A stretch of 64,000 nt of DNA from Azospirillum brasilense. Its GTDB lineage: Bacteria; Pseudomonadota; Alphaproteobacteria; Azospirillales; Azospirillaceae. The notes below the pieces were generated by a model. That model had not been told where the DNA came from and made no database searches. It saw nothing but the letters and a program-made list of their open reading frames with translations. Where the stretch lies: contig NZ_VITI01000020.1 of NCBI RefSeq assembly GCF_007827795.1, forward strand, positions 1 to 64,000, in the 5' to 3' direction. Shown here piece after piece: positions 17,156-26,136 of the stretch. The position numbers and the translations under genes are program-made. Position 1 is the stretch's first letter; the number at the start of each line of letters is the position of its first letter.

Positions 17156-18115
17156 TCAAGCATCACCTGAGTCTCCAAAGTAGCGCCGCAAGCCTTCGGC
17201 AAGCGGGACCCGCGGCGACCAGCCCGGCGGGCGCGGCGCGTCCAGCCATGGTTCCGGCGGCTGGCGTGGATGCTCGGGATGGGCGCCCCACGCCACGTCG
17301 ATCCGGCATCCGGTCTCCGCAACGATCAGGGCCACCAGATCGCGCACGGTCGGCGATTCCTCGCCCAGCACGAAGCAGGCGTGATGGGTTCCCTCGGGCG
17401 CCGTTCCGGCCGTTTCGGCGGCCGCGATCAGGGCGTCCAGGACGTCGTCGATGTAGGTCAGGTTGATCCGTTGGCGGCCTTGCGTCATCGCCAGGACCTC
17501 GCCGGTTCGGGCGTGCCGGCGCAGCAGCGGCAGCAGCTTGCGGCGCGGATCGTCCCGCCCGTAGGTGTCGAGTAACTTCAGCGTGACCGCCCGGAACCCT
17601 TCGCCCTCGACATAATAGTCGAGGATGCGCTGGGTCGCGGCCTTCATCGAGGCGTACAGGTTGACCGGCTGGTACCGACCGTCCGGACCATGCTCCCAGG
17701 CGGTTCCGACATTCACCAGCTTGCGGCAGCCGGCGATCCGCATGGCCTCGAACAGCAGGCACGGGAACGCCAGGTTGGCCTGGATCAGCGGGTCGAGGTC
17801 GTCGGGACCGTGCCGGGAGATGAACAGCCCGGCCAGATGGATGACGACCGGGTCGTGCAGCTTCGCCAGACCTTCGGCGAGAGCCGCCGGCGTGCCGTCG
17901 TGATCGATCAGGCCCACGGCATCCGCCACCGCCCCCAGAACCGGCGTGGCCGACGCCTGGGCGCGGTCGAAGCCGCGGCGGCCCAGGAGATAGACCGGCC
18001 TGCCTTGCTCTGCGAGGTGGCGCACCAGATGCCGGCCGATATAGCCGGTCGCCCCCGTGACGACGATGTCCCGGAAGGCGGCGGGCGACGCTTCAGGGCT
18101 GGGCGCGGCGGGCAT
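17156..18115 (-). CDS. NAD(P)-dependent epimerase/reductase acting on a CDP-sugar
   Basis: 319 residues, an extended short-chain dehydrogenase. The Rossmann motif VTGATGYIGRHL is at about 19-30, and the catalytic Tyr-Lys pair lies in NLYASMKAATQRI. The start overlaps the rfbG stop by 23 bp, so the two are co-translated. Placed after the 4,6-dehydratase and RfbH, it is a good candidate for the final C4 reductase of a CDP-3,6-dideoxyhexose (the role of AscF, RfbJ or RfbS). Which stereoisomer it makes cannot be told by eye. Confidence 0.83.
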   Translation of the reverse strand: MPAAPSPEASPAAFRDIVVTGATGYIGRHLVRHLAEQGRPVYLLGRRGFDRAQASATPVLGAVADAVGLIDHDGTPAALAEGLAKLHDPVVIHLAGLFISRHGPDDLDPLIQANLAFPCLLFEAMRIAGCRKLVNVGTAWEHGPDGRYQPVNLYASMKAATQRILDYYVEGEGFRAVTLKLLDTYGRDDPRRKLLPLLRRHARTGEVLAMTQGRQRINLTYIDDVLDALIAAAETAGTAPEGTHHACFVLGEESPTVRDLVALIVAETGCRIDVAWGAHPEHPRQPPEPWLDAPRPPGWSPRVPLAEGLRRYFGDSGDA

Positions 18116-19241
18116 AATCGTCGATCTGGCGAAGGGTCAGGTCCATCATGGCGGTGGCCGAACCGGCACGGGAAAAGCTCTTGTACCAGTCCATGGTCAT
18201 GCCGATGGTGGTCTCGATATCGAGAATCCCCTGCCAGCCCAACCGCTCCGCCGCCCGGCTGCAATCCAGCTCGAGCACCGGCGCCTCGCGCCATTCCTGG
18301 GTGGCGGACGACATGGCGGCGCTCGCGTCCCCGCCCCACGCGGCCACCGCGTGACGGACCACCTCCGCGACCGGCAGGCTGCGGACGGCCGGGCCGAAAT
18401 TCCAGCCGCCGGCAAAGGCCGCATCCTCCGCCAACGCTTGCAGGAGGACGAGATAGCCCGACAAGGGCTCGATGACATGCTGCCAGGGCCGCGTGGCCTT
18501 CGGGTTGCGGACCACCACCGGTTCGCCCCGCGCGAAGGCACGCGCCATGTCCGGCACCAGCCGGTTCACCGCCCAGTCGCCCCCGCCCACCACATTGCCG
18601 GCCCGGCCGGAGGCCATCCGAGGCGTGCGGTCGCCGGAAAAGAACGACTTGAGGTAGGCATGCGCGACCACTTCGGTGGCGGCCTTCGACGCGCTGTAGG
18701 GATCGTAGCCGCCGAGCGGATCGTCCTCCCGGTACGGGGCGTGGTCGCCGCCGCGTTCGAGATAGCATTTGTCGGACGACACCACCAGGATCACCGCTTC
18801 CGCCGGCAAGGAGCGGCAGGCGTCCAGCAGATGCACGGTTCCCATCGCGTTGGTCGCGAAGGTGCCGACCGGGTCCTCATAGCCGACCGAGATGATCGGC
18901 TGCGCGGCCATATGGATCACCACGTCCGGTTCGGCCGCCGCGATCGCCCGGCGCAGGGCGTCGGCGTCCCGGATGTCGCCCAGGTGATGCACGGCAAGGC
19001 GGTCACGCAGCGACAGCGTGTCGAACATCGACGGGTCGGTGGCGGGCGGCAGCGAGAAGCCGGTGACCTGCGCTCCCATTTCCGACAGCCAGCAGGTCAG
19101 CCAGGACCCCTTGAACCCGGTGTGCCCGGTCAGGAAGACCCGCCGTCCGCGCCAAAACGCGGGGTCGACGGCACGACGCGCGGTGCCGGAACCCGCAGGC
19201 ACGGGCTGGCCGTGCCCCGATGACGTCGCCTGCGCGGTCAC
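18093..19241 (-). CDS. rfbG: CDP-glucose 4,6-dehydratase
   Basis: 382 residues from a GTG at 19241 (GGGAGGA 9 nt upstream), overlapping the rfbF stop in GTGA; upstream codons in this frame belong to rfbF in another frame. It converts CDP-glucose to CDP-4-keto-6-deoxyglucose. Diagnostic features are VDPAFWRGRRVFLTGHTGFKG near the N-terminus, VVSSDKCY, YDPYSASKAATEVVAHAY with the catalytic Tyr-x3-Lys, and RAGNVVGGGDWA. Length fits the family (about 360). It is the second step after RfbF. Confidence 0.95.
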   Translation of the reverse strand: MTAQATSSGHGQPVPAGSGTARRAVDPAFWRGRRVFLTGHTGFKGSWLTCWLSEMGAQVTGFSLPPATDPSMFDTLSLRDRLAVHHLGDIRDADALRRAIAAAEPDVVIHMAAQPIISVGYEDPVGTFATNAMGTVHLLDACRSLPAEAVILVVSSDKCYLERGGDHAPYREDDPLGGYDPYSASKAATEVVAHAYLKSFFSGDRTPRMASGRAGNVVGGGDWAVNRLVPDMARAFARGEPVVVRNPKATRPWQHVIEPLSGYLVLLQALAEDAAFAGGWNFGPAVRSLPVAEVVRHAVAAWGGDASAAMSSATQEWREAPVLELDCSRAAERLGWQGILDIETTIGMTMDWYKSFSRAGSATAMMDLTLRQIDDYARRAQP

Positions 19242-20026
19242 GAGCGTGCTTCCTCCCGCCACGACACCCACGGCGCCGTGCCGTTCTGCCAGAGTTCTTC
19301 CAGCTTCTGCCGGTCGCGCAGCGTGTCCATGGGCTGCCAGAACCCATTGTGGGAAAACGCCATCAGTTGGCCTTCGGTGGCCAGCCGCTGCATCGGCTCC
19401 TGCTCCCAGATCGTCGAGGCCTCCTCGACATAGGAGACGACCTTGGGGTCGAGCACGAAGAAACCGGCGTTGATGCGGTACTGGTCGTTGGCGATCTTCT
19501 CGCGGAAGCCGGTGACGAGGTCGCCTTCGGTTTCCAGCACACCGAACCGGCCGGGCGGCGTCACCGCCGTCACCGTGGCCAGACGGCCGTGGGCGCGGTG
19601 GAAGTCGATGGACGCCCGGATGTCCACATCCGACACGCCGTCGCCGTAGGTCATGCAGAAGGGTTCGTCCGGGTTCAGGTGCGGCGCCACCGCCTTGATG
19701 CGGCCGCCGGTCTGGGTGTCCAGCCCGGTGTCCACCAGCGTGATCCGCCAGTCCTCGGCCCGGCGACGGTGATAGGTCACCCGCTCCCCACCCAGGTCGA
19801 CCGTCACATCCGACAGGTGGATCGAATAGTTCATGAAGAACTCGGTGATCATATAGCCTTTGTAGCCAAGGCAAATGATGAAGTCATTGATGCCGTGCTG
19901 GCTGTACATCTTCATGATGTGCCAAAGGATCGGCCGATCCCCGATCTCGACCATGGGCTTGGGACGCAGAGAGGTTTCCTCGGCCAGCCGGGTCCCGCGG
20001 CCGCCCGCCAGAATTACCGCCTTCAT
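19238..20026 (-). CDS. rfbF: Glucose-1-phosphate cytidylyltransferase
   Basis: 262 residues, full length. It makes CDP-glucose from CTP and glucose-1-phosphate, the entry step for CDP-dideoxyhexoses. The nucleotide-binding start MKAVILAGGRGTRLAEET and RPKPMVEIGDRPILWHIM are characteristic, as are CLGYKGYMI and MTYGDGVSDVD. Its ATG overlaps the rfbH stop (ATGA), showing tight coupling in the order rfbH-rfbF-rfbG. Confidence 0.96.
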   Translation of the reverse strand: MKAVILAGGRGTRLAEETSLRPKPMVEIGDRPILWHIMKMYSQHGINDFIICLGYKGYMITEFFMNYSIHLSDVTVDLGGERVTYHRRRAEDWRITLVDTGLDTQTGGRIKAVAPHLNPDEPFCMTYGDGVSDVDIRASIDFHRAHGRLATVTAVTPPGRFGVLETEGDLVTGFREKIANDQYRINAGFFVLDPKVVSYVEEASTIWEQEPMQRLATEGQLMAFSHNGFWQPMDTLRDRQKLEELWQNGTAPWVSWREEARS

Positions 20027-21444
20027 TTCAACGCATCCATCGTCAAGGTCTGCAGGGTCTCGGCCATGTAGTCCAGGCAGGCGTCGTCCAGGCCAGGCCA
20101 GACGCCCAGCCAGAAGCTGTCACGCATGATCTTGTCCGTGACGTCGAGCGTTCCGTGGACCCGGTAGTTCACATCGACGAAGGCCGGCTGGCGGATCAGG
20201 TTGCCGGCGAACAGCAGGCGCGTCCCGACCTTGCGCGCTTCCAGCCCGGCCTGGATGTCGCGCCGCTGCAGCGGAACGCCGTCGCGGATCGTCAGCAGGT
20301 AGCCAAACCAGGACGGGTCCGAGCCCGGCGTCGGCACGGGGAGATGGTAGTAGCGGTCGAGGCCGCGTTCCCGCAGGCGCGCATCCAGAGCGGCGAAGTT
20401 CCGGCGCCGCGCGGCGATGAAGCCGTCGAGCTTGCTCAGCTGGCTGACGCCGACCGCCGCCTGCATGTCCGAAATTTTCAGGTTGTAGCCGAGATGCGAA
20501 TACGTGTATTTGTGGTCGTACCCTTCGGGCAAGGTGCCGAGCTGCCATTCGAAGCGCTTGCCGCAGGTGTTGTCCTTGCCCGGCTTGCAATAGCAATCAC
20601 GGCCCCAGTCCCGGAAGGATTCGGTGATCCGGGACAGCAGGGACCGGTCCATGAGGACGGCCCCGCCTTCGCCCATGGTGATGTGATGGGCCGGGTAGAA
20701 GCTGAGGGTGGCCAACGCTCCGAAGGTGCCGACGTGGCGCCCGTCAACGGTGGCGCCGAAGGCGTCGCAGCAGTCCTCGATCAGGAACAGGCCATGCTGC
20801 TCGCACAGGGCGGCGACGCGCTTGACGTCGAACGGGTTGCCGAGGCTGTGCGCGATCATGACCGCGCGCGTCTTCGGCGTGATGGCCGCCTCCAGAAGAT
20901 CGACGTTCACATTGTGCGTGTCGATGTCCACGTCGACGAAGACGGGAATGCAGCCGTTCTGGACGATCGGCGCGACGGTGGTCGGGAACCCGGCCGCCAC
21001 GGTGATGACCTCGTCGCCGGGCCGCAGGCGGCGTTCTTTCAACTTGGGCGAGGTGAGCGTGCTGAAGGCGAGAAGATTGGCCGCCGACCCCGAAACGGTG
21101 CTCTTCGCATAGGCCCGCCCGAAGCGCTGCGCGAGCTTTTCTTCGAACTCGTCCGCGTACCGTCCCGCCGTCAGCCACATGTCGAGGCTGGCGTCGACAA
21201 GGTTGTGACAGTCCCATTCGTCCATGACCTTGCCAGTTACGGGAATGTAATCCCGCCCCGGCACGATCGCGCCCTTGCGCGTTTTGTTGAAATGGCGGCG
21301 TGACAACTCCAGGATGGCTTCCCGAAGTGCCTCGGGATTGTCCTCGTCAAGAGGCGTCGACAACTTCAAAGACATTCCATCCTCAAATACGAACACGCAA
21401 CTGCCATCTTCTCCACCATCCCAGGCGTGTATGTCAATGGACAT
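20023..21444 (-). CDS. rfbH: CDP-4-keto-6-deoxyglucose 3-dehydrase (PMP and 2Fe-2S enzyme)
   Basis: 473 residues from ATG 21444. That start has GGAGGA directly against the ATG with no spacer, so ATG 21378 (GAGG 5 nt upstream; 451 residues) is a strong alternative and fits the family length better. It removes the C3 hydroxyl in 3,6-dideoxyhexose synthesis. The aminotransferase fold has His in place of the PLP Lys (SFYPAHHITMGEGGA), as in all E1/RfbH enzymes. The iron-sulphur cysteines follow the exact C-X57-C-X1-C-X7-C pattern (DCCDAFG ... DCYCKPGKDNTCG). No dedicated reductase (DdhD/E3) gene is in the window; electrons must come from elsewhere. Confidence 0.95.
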   Translation of the reverse strand: MSIDIHAWDGGEDGSCVFVFEDGMSLKLSTPLDEDNPEALREAILELSRRHFNKTRKGAIVPGRDYIPVTGKVMDEWDCHNLVDASLDMWLTAGRYADEFEEKLAQRFGRAYAKSTVSGSAANLLAFSTLTSPKLKERRLRPGDEVITVAAGFPTTVAPIVQNGCIPVFVDVDIDTHNVNVDLLEAAITPKTRAVMIAHSLGNPFDVKRVAALCEQHGLFLIEDCCDAFGATVDGRHVGTFGALATLSFYPAHHITMGEGGAVLMDRSLLSRITESFRDWGRDCYCKPGKDNTCGKRFEWQLGTLPEGYDHKYTYSHLGYNLKISDMQAAVGVSQLSKLDGFIAARRRNFAALDARLRERGLDRYYHLPVPTPGSDPSWFGYLLTIRDGVPLQRRDIQAGLEARKVGTRLLFAGNLIRQPAFVDVNYRVHGTLDVTDKIMRDSFWLGVWPGLDDACLDYMAETLQTLTMDALK

Positions 21445-21649
21445 TCCTCCGAAAAGTGTGCGCCGTTTGGATGGCCCAAAATTCGCTCACACCCTCCCCT
21501 GCGACGGACCGGTCGCGACAGTGGAATCGAGTGCCGAAGGAGGGTGGGGCGGCGTGTCTTCCGCCTGGAACGCGGCCGCCGGGTGCTGGGGACGTTCGGG
21601 AAGGCCCCAGACCCAGCACCCTGCGGCCAAAGCGTGCACGGTGAACCGG

Positions 21650-23590
21650 TTACGAATTCCGGAAAACCGCAAATGCCTCTTCTTCCGAGGCGTATCGCAT
21701 GATCCGCTCGTTTTCGAGAAGATCAAAATAGCTCAGCCGCGAGATCTTCTCCAGGGAATCAAGGAAAGGCGTATGCCATTCCTTGTTTGATCGCCAGATC
21801 AGAGTCTGCGGATTGCCTGAACTGACAATTGTGCGGTAATTCATTCCCAGGTGGAAGTCATGGACGCAGAACACGATCTTGAATGTGTCGCCGTGCCATG
21901 AATAGCCGGTTCCACCCGCGGCGTAGCGGTACCCCACTGCCTTGTTCTCGTCCCGTAGAGAAGAAAAGACATCATCCGGGAGTGTGTTATCAATTACCCA
22001 TACCGTCTTGTCGTGCGAATGAGAAATACTATTGCAGAAGTCACGATATGTCTGTTCGAACGTGTGATGGCCAGACAGAAAAATTATGTCGTATTTTTTC
22101 TCAATTGGTAGAATACAAAAGAATTCATCCGATGTTGTTTCGAACAGGGTTGTCTTGTCATCGCGCAGTTCGGCTGCATCGAAGCGAAACAGCGGGTTGA
22201 CGCCCGTGCGTTCGGGAATGTTGATATGCCCGAACGTCGCTTCGGTCGCGACGCCGATTTCAAGGTAGGATTTTGCGTTCCTCCACCTTGCCAACTGGTT
22301 GATCCGGCGAACCGACCAGGGCGAACGTCCCGCCGATGACGCGTGCTCCGACATGGCCGGACTTGCGGGGGCGGCCGCCAAGCGATCGCCCGCCTCCGTG
22401 CCCTGGACCGCGGCGTCGCCTGAGGTGTCCTGGCGCGAGAACCCGAGCCGGGACTGGAACAGCGTCCTGGCCTCCGGTGCGTGTGAGTCGATGAACCGCG
22501 AAATCCAGGCGGAGGCTCCTTCCAGGCGGGAGTTCTGCCAGGCAAGCCATTCCCCGATGTCACGATCCACGGCGGCTTCGTATTCGGTCTGCGACCAGAC
22601 GCGGTGAATCGGCAGGCCCATGCTGGAAATCGTCTCGAACAGGATGTCGATGTCGAGAAATGACAGGCCGGCTTCCGCGGCCGGCTGGAACGTCGGCTGA
22701 ACGCCAGGCACCAGGGTCTTGACCACATCGGAATATCTCACGCTCTCGGCCCGCGCCGACAGGCTGTTCGTGATCATCCGCGCACCGGGACGCCGTGTAA
22801 GAATAAAGATATCACCCAGCCCCCGACCCAGAAGCTGAAGCGAATGCAGAGCAGATCCTTCCGAAAACAGAAGGATTTCAGCGCTGCGGTAAATCTCAAG
22901 CTGTTCTCTGAGCGAAATATTTTCCGGGCGAACCGTTTTTACATTCATTTCGCCGAGAACAAATTCCAGATACGACTCTCCGGCAAACCGAATCGGTTGG
23001 CCGGCTCTTGATACGAATATCCTCCCATTCTTCACGGGGGAGCCAAGTTTCCTTTCTGAAAGAGCGTCCAGAAGGTCCAGGTAATCGGCAGATGGGCCGA
23101 TGTTGTCAAGTTGCTCCTGCTGTCCGTAGACGACGATTTCGGCGGCGAGCGTCGGCTGCTCGATTATGACCGTTCGGTCGCGCGGCACGTCGAACCAGTC
23201 CAATATGGAACCCACGAACGCGGGCGCACCGTCAATGGTGTTGAATGTATTGTGTTTATGCTTGCCAAACGCCAGAACGGCGTTCTTCTCGTAAGTGACG
23301 GTCGGGAGCATCCTCATCGAGAAATCAGCGATCATATGCCCATAATGACCGACGATGGGACCCATCCACGCCATCTTCCCGTCATAGACGGTCTCGGTCT
23401 CGACCTCCGTGGGCACAATGTCGACGGGAACCCGGTTGCGGCAATGTCTCGCCAGCACCTGACCGTCCCACATCGGCCAAAGCGGACCTCCGCGGTGATC
23501 TGACAGCCCACTCGGCGTGTTAAGCAACTCTTCATAAGGTGTTATAAGAACGTTGCTGAACGATTGGTGGGCCATGCATTCGTTCTGCAT
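21650..23590 (-). CDS. GT61 (DUF563) glycosyltransferase fused to a methyltransferase-like domain
   Basis: 646 residues from ATG 23590; ATG 23575 and 23632 are also in frame. The first 340 residues match GT61/DUF563 proteins: GHYGHMIADFSMRMLP, a central IFVSRAGQPIRF, and the closing LREQLEIYRSAEILLFSEGS. After a linker the last 220 residues look like a class I SAM-dependent methyltransferase: a motif I-like YLEIGVATEATFG, a D/E-rich core and KYDIIFLSGHHTFEQTYRDF. The motif I glycines are reduced, so activity is uncertain. The gene is separate from rfbH (205-bp gap) and has its own 5' region of about 530 bp. Confidence 0.72.
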   Translation of the reverse strand: MQNECMAHQSFSNVLITPYEELLNTPSGLSDHRGGPLWPMWDGQVLARHCRNRVPVDIVPTEVETETVYDGKMAWMGPIVGHYGHMIADFSMRMLPTVTYEKNAVLAFGKHKHNTFNTIDGAPAFVGSILDWFDVPRDRTVIIEQPTLAAEIVVYGQQEQLDNIGPSADYLDLLDALSERKLGSPVKNGRIFVSRAGQPIRFAGESYLEFVLGEMNVKTVRPENISLREQLEIYRSAEILLFSEGSALHSLQLLGRGLGDIFILTRRPGARMITNSLSARAESVRYSDVVKTLVPGVQPTFQPAAEAGLSFLDIDILFETISSMGLPIHRVWSQTEYEAAVDRDIGEWLAWQNSRLEGASAWISRFIDSHAPEARTLFQSRLGFSRQDTSGDAAVQGTEAGDRLAAAPASPAMSEHASSAGRSPWSVRRINQLARWRNAKSYLEIGVATEATFGHINIPERTGVNPLFRFDAAELRDDKTTLFETTSDEFFCILPIEKKYDIIFLSGHHTFEQTYRDFCNSISHSHDKTVWVIDNTLPDDVFSSLRDENKAVGYRYAAGGTGYSWHGDTFKIVFCVHDFHLGMNYRTIVSSGNPQTLIWRSNKEWHTPFLDSLEKISRLSYFDLLENERIMRYASEEEAFAVFRNS

Positions 23591-24119
23591 CCCTGGACAC
23601 TCCCATGAAGAATTTATCTTACCAGACTGCATCTTGCCAAAGACGCATTATTATCCAATTGCCGCGATATTGTCCAATTCTCGAGATAAAGATATCAACT
23701 GCGACGCAAGCCCCGCTCCGGGTGCACGGATCGGACGGAATGACAGCCAGGATGACGGTATGCTGTCCGATGCGCGTATTGTATCCAAAGACTGCGGCTT
23801 TTCTTGACGCCGGATGGCCGCAAGGTTGGGCGGAACGCCGTCGATGCGCTTGGCCGGAGCTTTGCCGCCGAGGGCGACGGGACCTCCCGGCAACGCCCAG
23901 TCCGTAGCCTGGGCATGGATGCCGATCGTTCCGCATGGGCTCCGCGCCATCGAATCTTGTCGCACCGGAAACGTCACCGCTAAGGGTAAGCCTTTCGATG
24001 CATGCCGTTTAACCTAAACCGGAGTAAAAAGCACTACCATTGGCAACGTGGCGGAAAATTGATCCGGCCCTTTCCATGGCGGTTCGCCGGGGCGCGCCAG
24101 TGCTGTGGCGAGAACGGAC
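23591..24119. other. Intergenic region, no gene recognised
   Basis: This 529-bp gap lies between two minus-strand genes and must contain the promoter of the GT61 fusion. Its right part is AT-richer than the surroundings. Short frames exist, but none has a plausible ribosome site or family resemblance. Confidence 0.55.
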
Positions 24120-25112
24120 TCAGCCGGGGCGGCGAGCGCCGTAAAACTCCTTGTACCAGGCGGCGAAGCGGGGGATGCCGACGGCGATCGGCGTGGTCGG
24201 CTCGAAGCCGAGGTCGCGGCGGGACGCCTCGATGTCGGCGTAGGTGGCGGGCACGTCGCCAGGCTGCAGAGGCTCCATCCTCTTGTCGGCGCTGCGGCCG
24301 AGCGCCTGCTCCAGCACGGCGATGAAGTCGAGCAGCCGTTCGGAGTTGTTGTTGCCCAGATTGTAAACGCGGTGACGCACGCCGTTGGCGTCCGGCGCCG
24401 CCGGCCGGTCGAGCGCCGCCAGCACGCCGGCGACGATGTCGTCGATGTAGGTGAAGTCGCGCTGCATCGCGCCCGCGTTGAAGACGCGGATCGGACGGCC
24501 CGCCATGATCGCGTCGGCGAACAGGAAGGCCGCCATGTCCGGCCGTCCCCACGGGCCGTATACGGTGAAGAAGCGCAGCCCGGTCGAGGGGAAACCGTAC
24601 AGATGGCTGTAGGTGTGGCTCATCAGCTCGTCCGCCTTCTTGGTGGCGGCGTAGAGGGACACCGGGCTGTCGACGCGATCCTCCACCGAGAAGGGCAGCG
24701 TCTTGTTGCCGCCATACACCGAGGAGGAGGAGGCGTAGACGAAGTTCCCGAGGCTCGGCAGGTTGCGCGCCATCTCCAGCATGCAGAGATGGCCCAGCAC
24801 GTTCGCCTCGATGTAGGCGTACGGGTTTTCCAGCGAGTAGCGCACGCCCGCCTGGGCGGCGAGGTGGACGATTCCGGTCACGTCGGCCAGTTCGGGCCCC
24901 AAGGCCTCCATGGCGGCGCGGTCGGCGATGTCGGCCCGGACGAAGCGGAAGGCCGGGTTGGCGGTCAGGCGGGCCAGCCGGGCTTCCTTGAGCGCCACCG
25001 TGTAGTAGCTGTTCAGGTTGTCGATGCCGAGCACGGCCTCGCCGCGGGCCATCAGGGCCTCGGCCACGTGATAGCCGATGAAGCCGGCGGCGCCGGTGAC
25101 CACGATCGTCAT
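24120..25112 (-). CDS. UDP-glucuronate 4-epimerase-like NAD-dependent epimerase
   Basis: 330 residues. The start MTIVVTGAAGFIGYHVAEAL is the Rossmann NAD motif; GIDNLNSYYTVALKEARL is typical of the UDP-GlcA 4-epimerase (CapI/LspL) group, as are the catalytic SLYAATKKADELMSHTYSHL (Tyr-x3-Lys) and the late FTVYGPWGRPDMA. It interconverts UDP-glucuronate and UDP-galacturonate. Together with the UDP-glucose dehydrogenase at the left edge it gives the locus both uronic acids. UDP-galactose/GalNAc epimerases are the alternative, but the NSYY and GPWGRPDMA signatures argue against them. Confidence 0.9.
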   Translation of the reverse strand: MTIVVTGAAGFIGYHVAEALMARGEAVLGIDNLNSYYTVALKEARLARLTANPAFRFVRADIADRAAMEALGPELADVTGIVHLAAQAGVRYSLENPYAYIEANVLGHLCMLEMARNLPSLGNFVYASSSSVYGGNKTLPFSVEDRVDSPVSLYAATKKADELMSHTYSHLYGFPSTGLRFFTVYGPWGRPDMAAFLFADAIMAGRPIRVFNAGAMQRDFTYIDDIVAGVLAALDRPAAPDANGVRHRVYNLGNNNSERLLDFIAVLEQALGRSADKRMEPLQPGDVPATYADIEASRRDLGFEPTTPIAVGIPRFAAWYKEFYGARRPG

Positions 25113-25246
25113 GTCGCTCAGCTCCAGTGGGGCGGACCGGCGTCGTTATGCCTTAGGGCTCCGGTGAACGCCAGCCCGAAGTGGCCGGCGCCCACCGGTC
25201 CCGCCGGATCGAATCCGGCGCCGGAATCGGCTGGTCTTCCGGGGCC

Positions 25247-25474
25247 CTACAGGGGCGGCGCCAGCTCCGCGAGCGTCCGGTCGGTCAGCACGCCTTGCAG
25301 CGGGAAGCCGTCGCCGAGCCCCTTGTCCGCGGGGATGGCGGAGGAAAACGTCTCGCCGATCATGGCGCCGGCATCGTCGACGACGGCATAGCGCCACTGG
25401 ACGTGGGCGCCGGCGATCGTGCCGTCGGGAGCCCAGCGGATGAGAAGCTCGTAGGGATGGCGGGTGGTCTTCAT
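25247..25474 (-). CDS. Small protein of the tail-like cassette (75 residues)
   Basis: ATG 25474 has AGGAG 7 nt upstream. The sequence begins MKTTRHPYELLIRWAPDGTI and looks like a compact folded protein of alternating hydrophobic and charged residues, without signal peptide or membrane segment. I do not recognise a family. It is the last of three closely spaced minus-strand genes (24 bp after the tail-fibre-like gene), so it could be an assembly or chaperone protein for that product. Confidence 0.6.
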   Translation of the reverse strand: MKTTRHPYELLIRWAPDGTIAGAHVQWRYAVVDDAGAMIGETFSSAIPADKGLGDGFPLQGVLTDRTLAELAPPL

Positions 25475-25497
25475 GAAGGCTCTCCTGCGAAGGGGGA

Positions 25498-26130
25498 TCA
25501 GGCGGCCACGACGGGGGAGCCGTCGGGAAAGCGCCAGGCCGAACCATCGGACACGGCAAGACGGCGGTTGGCCGACCCGTCCGAGACGTAGATCATCCGC
25601 CCGGCCGTGGCGGCGCTCGGCAGGGTGTTCACGGTGTAGCCGCGCAACCGGAGGAAGGACGCGTTGTCCACGATCATCACCGGGGCGGCGTCGCCGTGGC
25701 AGACGGCGCCGTCGGCTTCGATGCGCAGTCTCTGGATGTTGCTTGTCCGCATTTCGAGCGGAGAGGCGGTGATGCTGCCCAGCACCACGGTGCCGACGCC
25801 GGTCGGCCCGAAGATGGCGGTGTGGTTCGCGTCCCCGAGGGCGACGAAGCCCGCGACGCTCAGCCTCTCCCCCAGGGCGAAGCCCGTGGTGTCGCCGACC
25901 TGCACGCCGCCCGTGTTGTCGATCCGCACCCTCTCGGACCCGCCGGTGACGACGGCGAGACGGTCGGCGCCGGGGCTGAACAGGCCGGTGTCGGAATCTC
26001 CCGAAACCGCAACCCCGGGAGCCGTCGCCGTTCCAGCGGGCACGGCGACGGTGCCGGTGAAGGTGGGATCGGCGCAGGGGGCGAGCAGGGCCGGGGCCAC
26101 CGTCACCCCCGCGTGATAGGGTCCGATCAT
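25498..26130 (-). CDS. Phage tail-fibre-like protein
   Basis: 210 residues. It has the style of phage tail or appendage proteins: FTGTVAVPAGTATAPGVAVS, then DSDTGLFSPGADRLAVVTGG and ERVRIDNTGGVQVGDTTGF, as seen upstream of intramolecular chaperone (peptidase S74) domains in tail spikes. The C-terminal third (GRMIYVSDGSANRRLAVSDG) resembles the tip region of such fibres. It has no signal peptide and no S74 chaperone domain. It starts 6 bp after the upstream gene ends. It may be a remnant of a prophage or a domesticated adhesin. Confidence 0.65.
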   Translation of the reverse strand: MIGPYHAGVTVAPALLAPCADPTFTGTVAVPAGTATAPGVAVSGDSDTGLFSPGADRLAVVTGGSERVRIDNTGGVQVGDTTGFALGERLSVAGFVALGDANHTAIFGPTGVGTVVLGSITASPLEMRTSNIQRLRIEADGAVCHGDAAPVMIVDNASFLRLRGYTVNTLPSAATAGRMIYVSDGSANRRLAVSDGSAWRFPDGSPVVAA

Positions 26131-26136
26131 CGCGGA

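Noticed and set aside
19242..19874. Extension of the rfbG frame upstream into rfbF
   Set aside because: The GTG at 19241 with a good ribosome site gives a family-length protein; codons further upstream are rfbF read in another frame.
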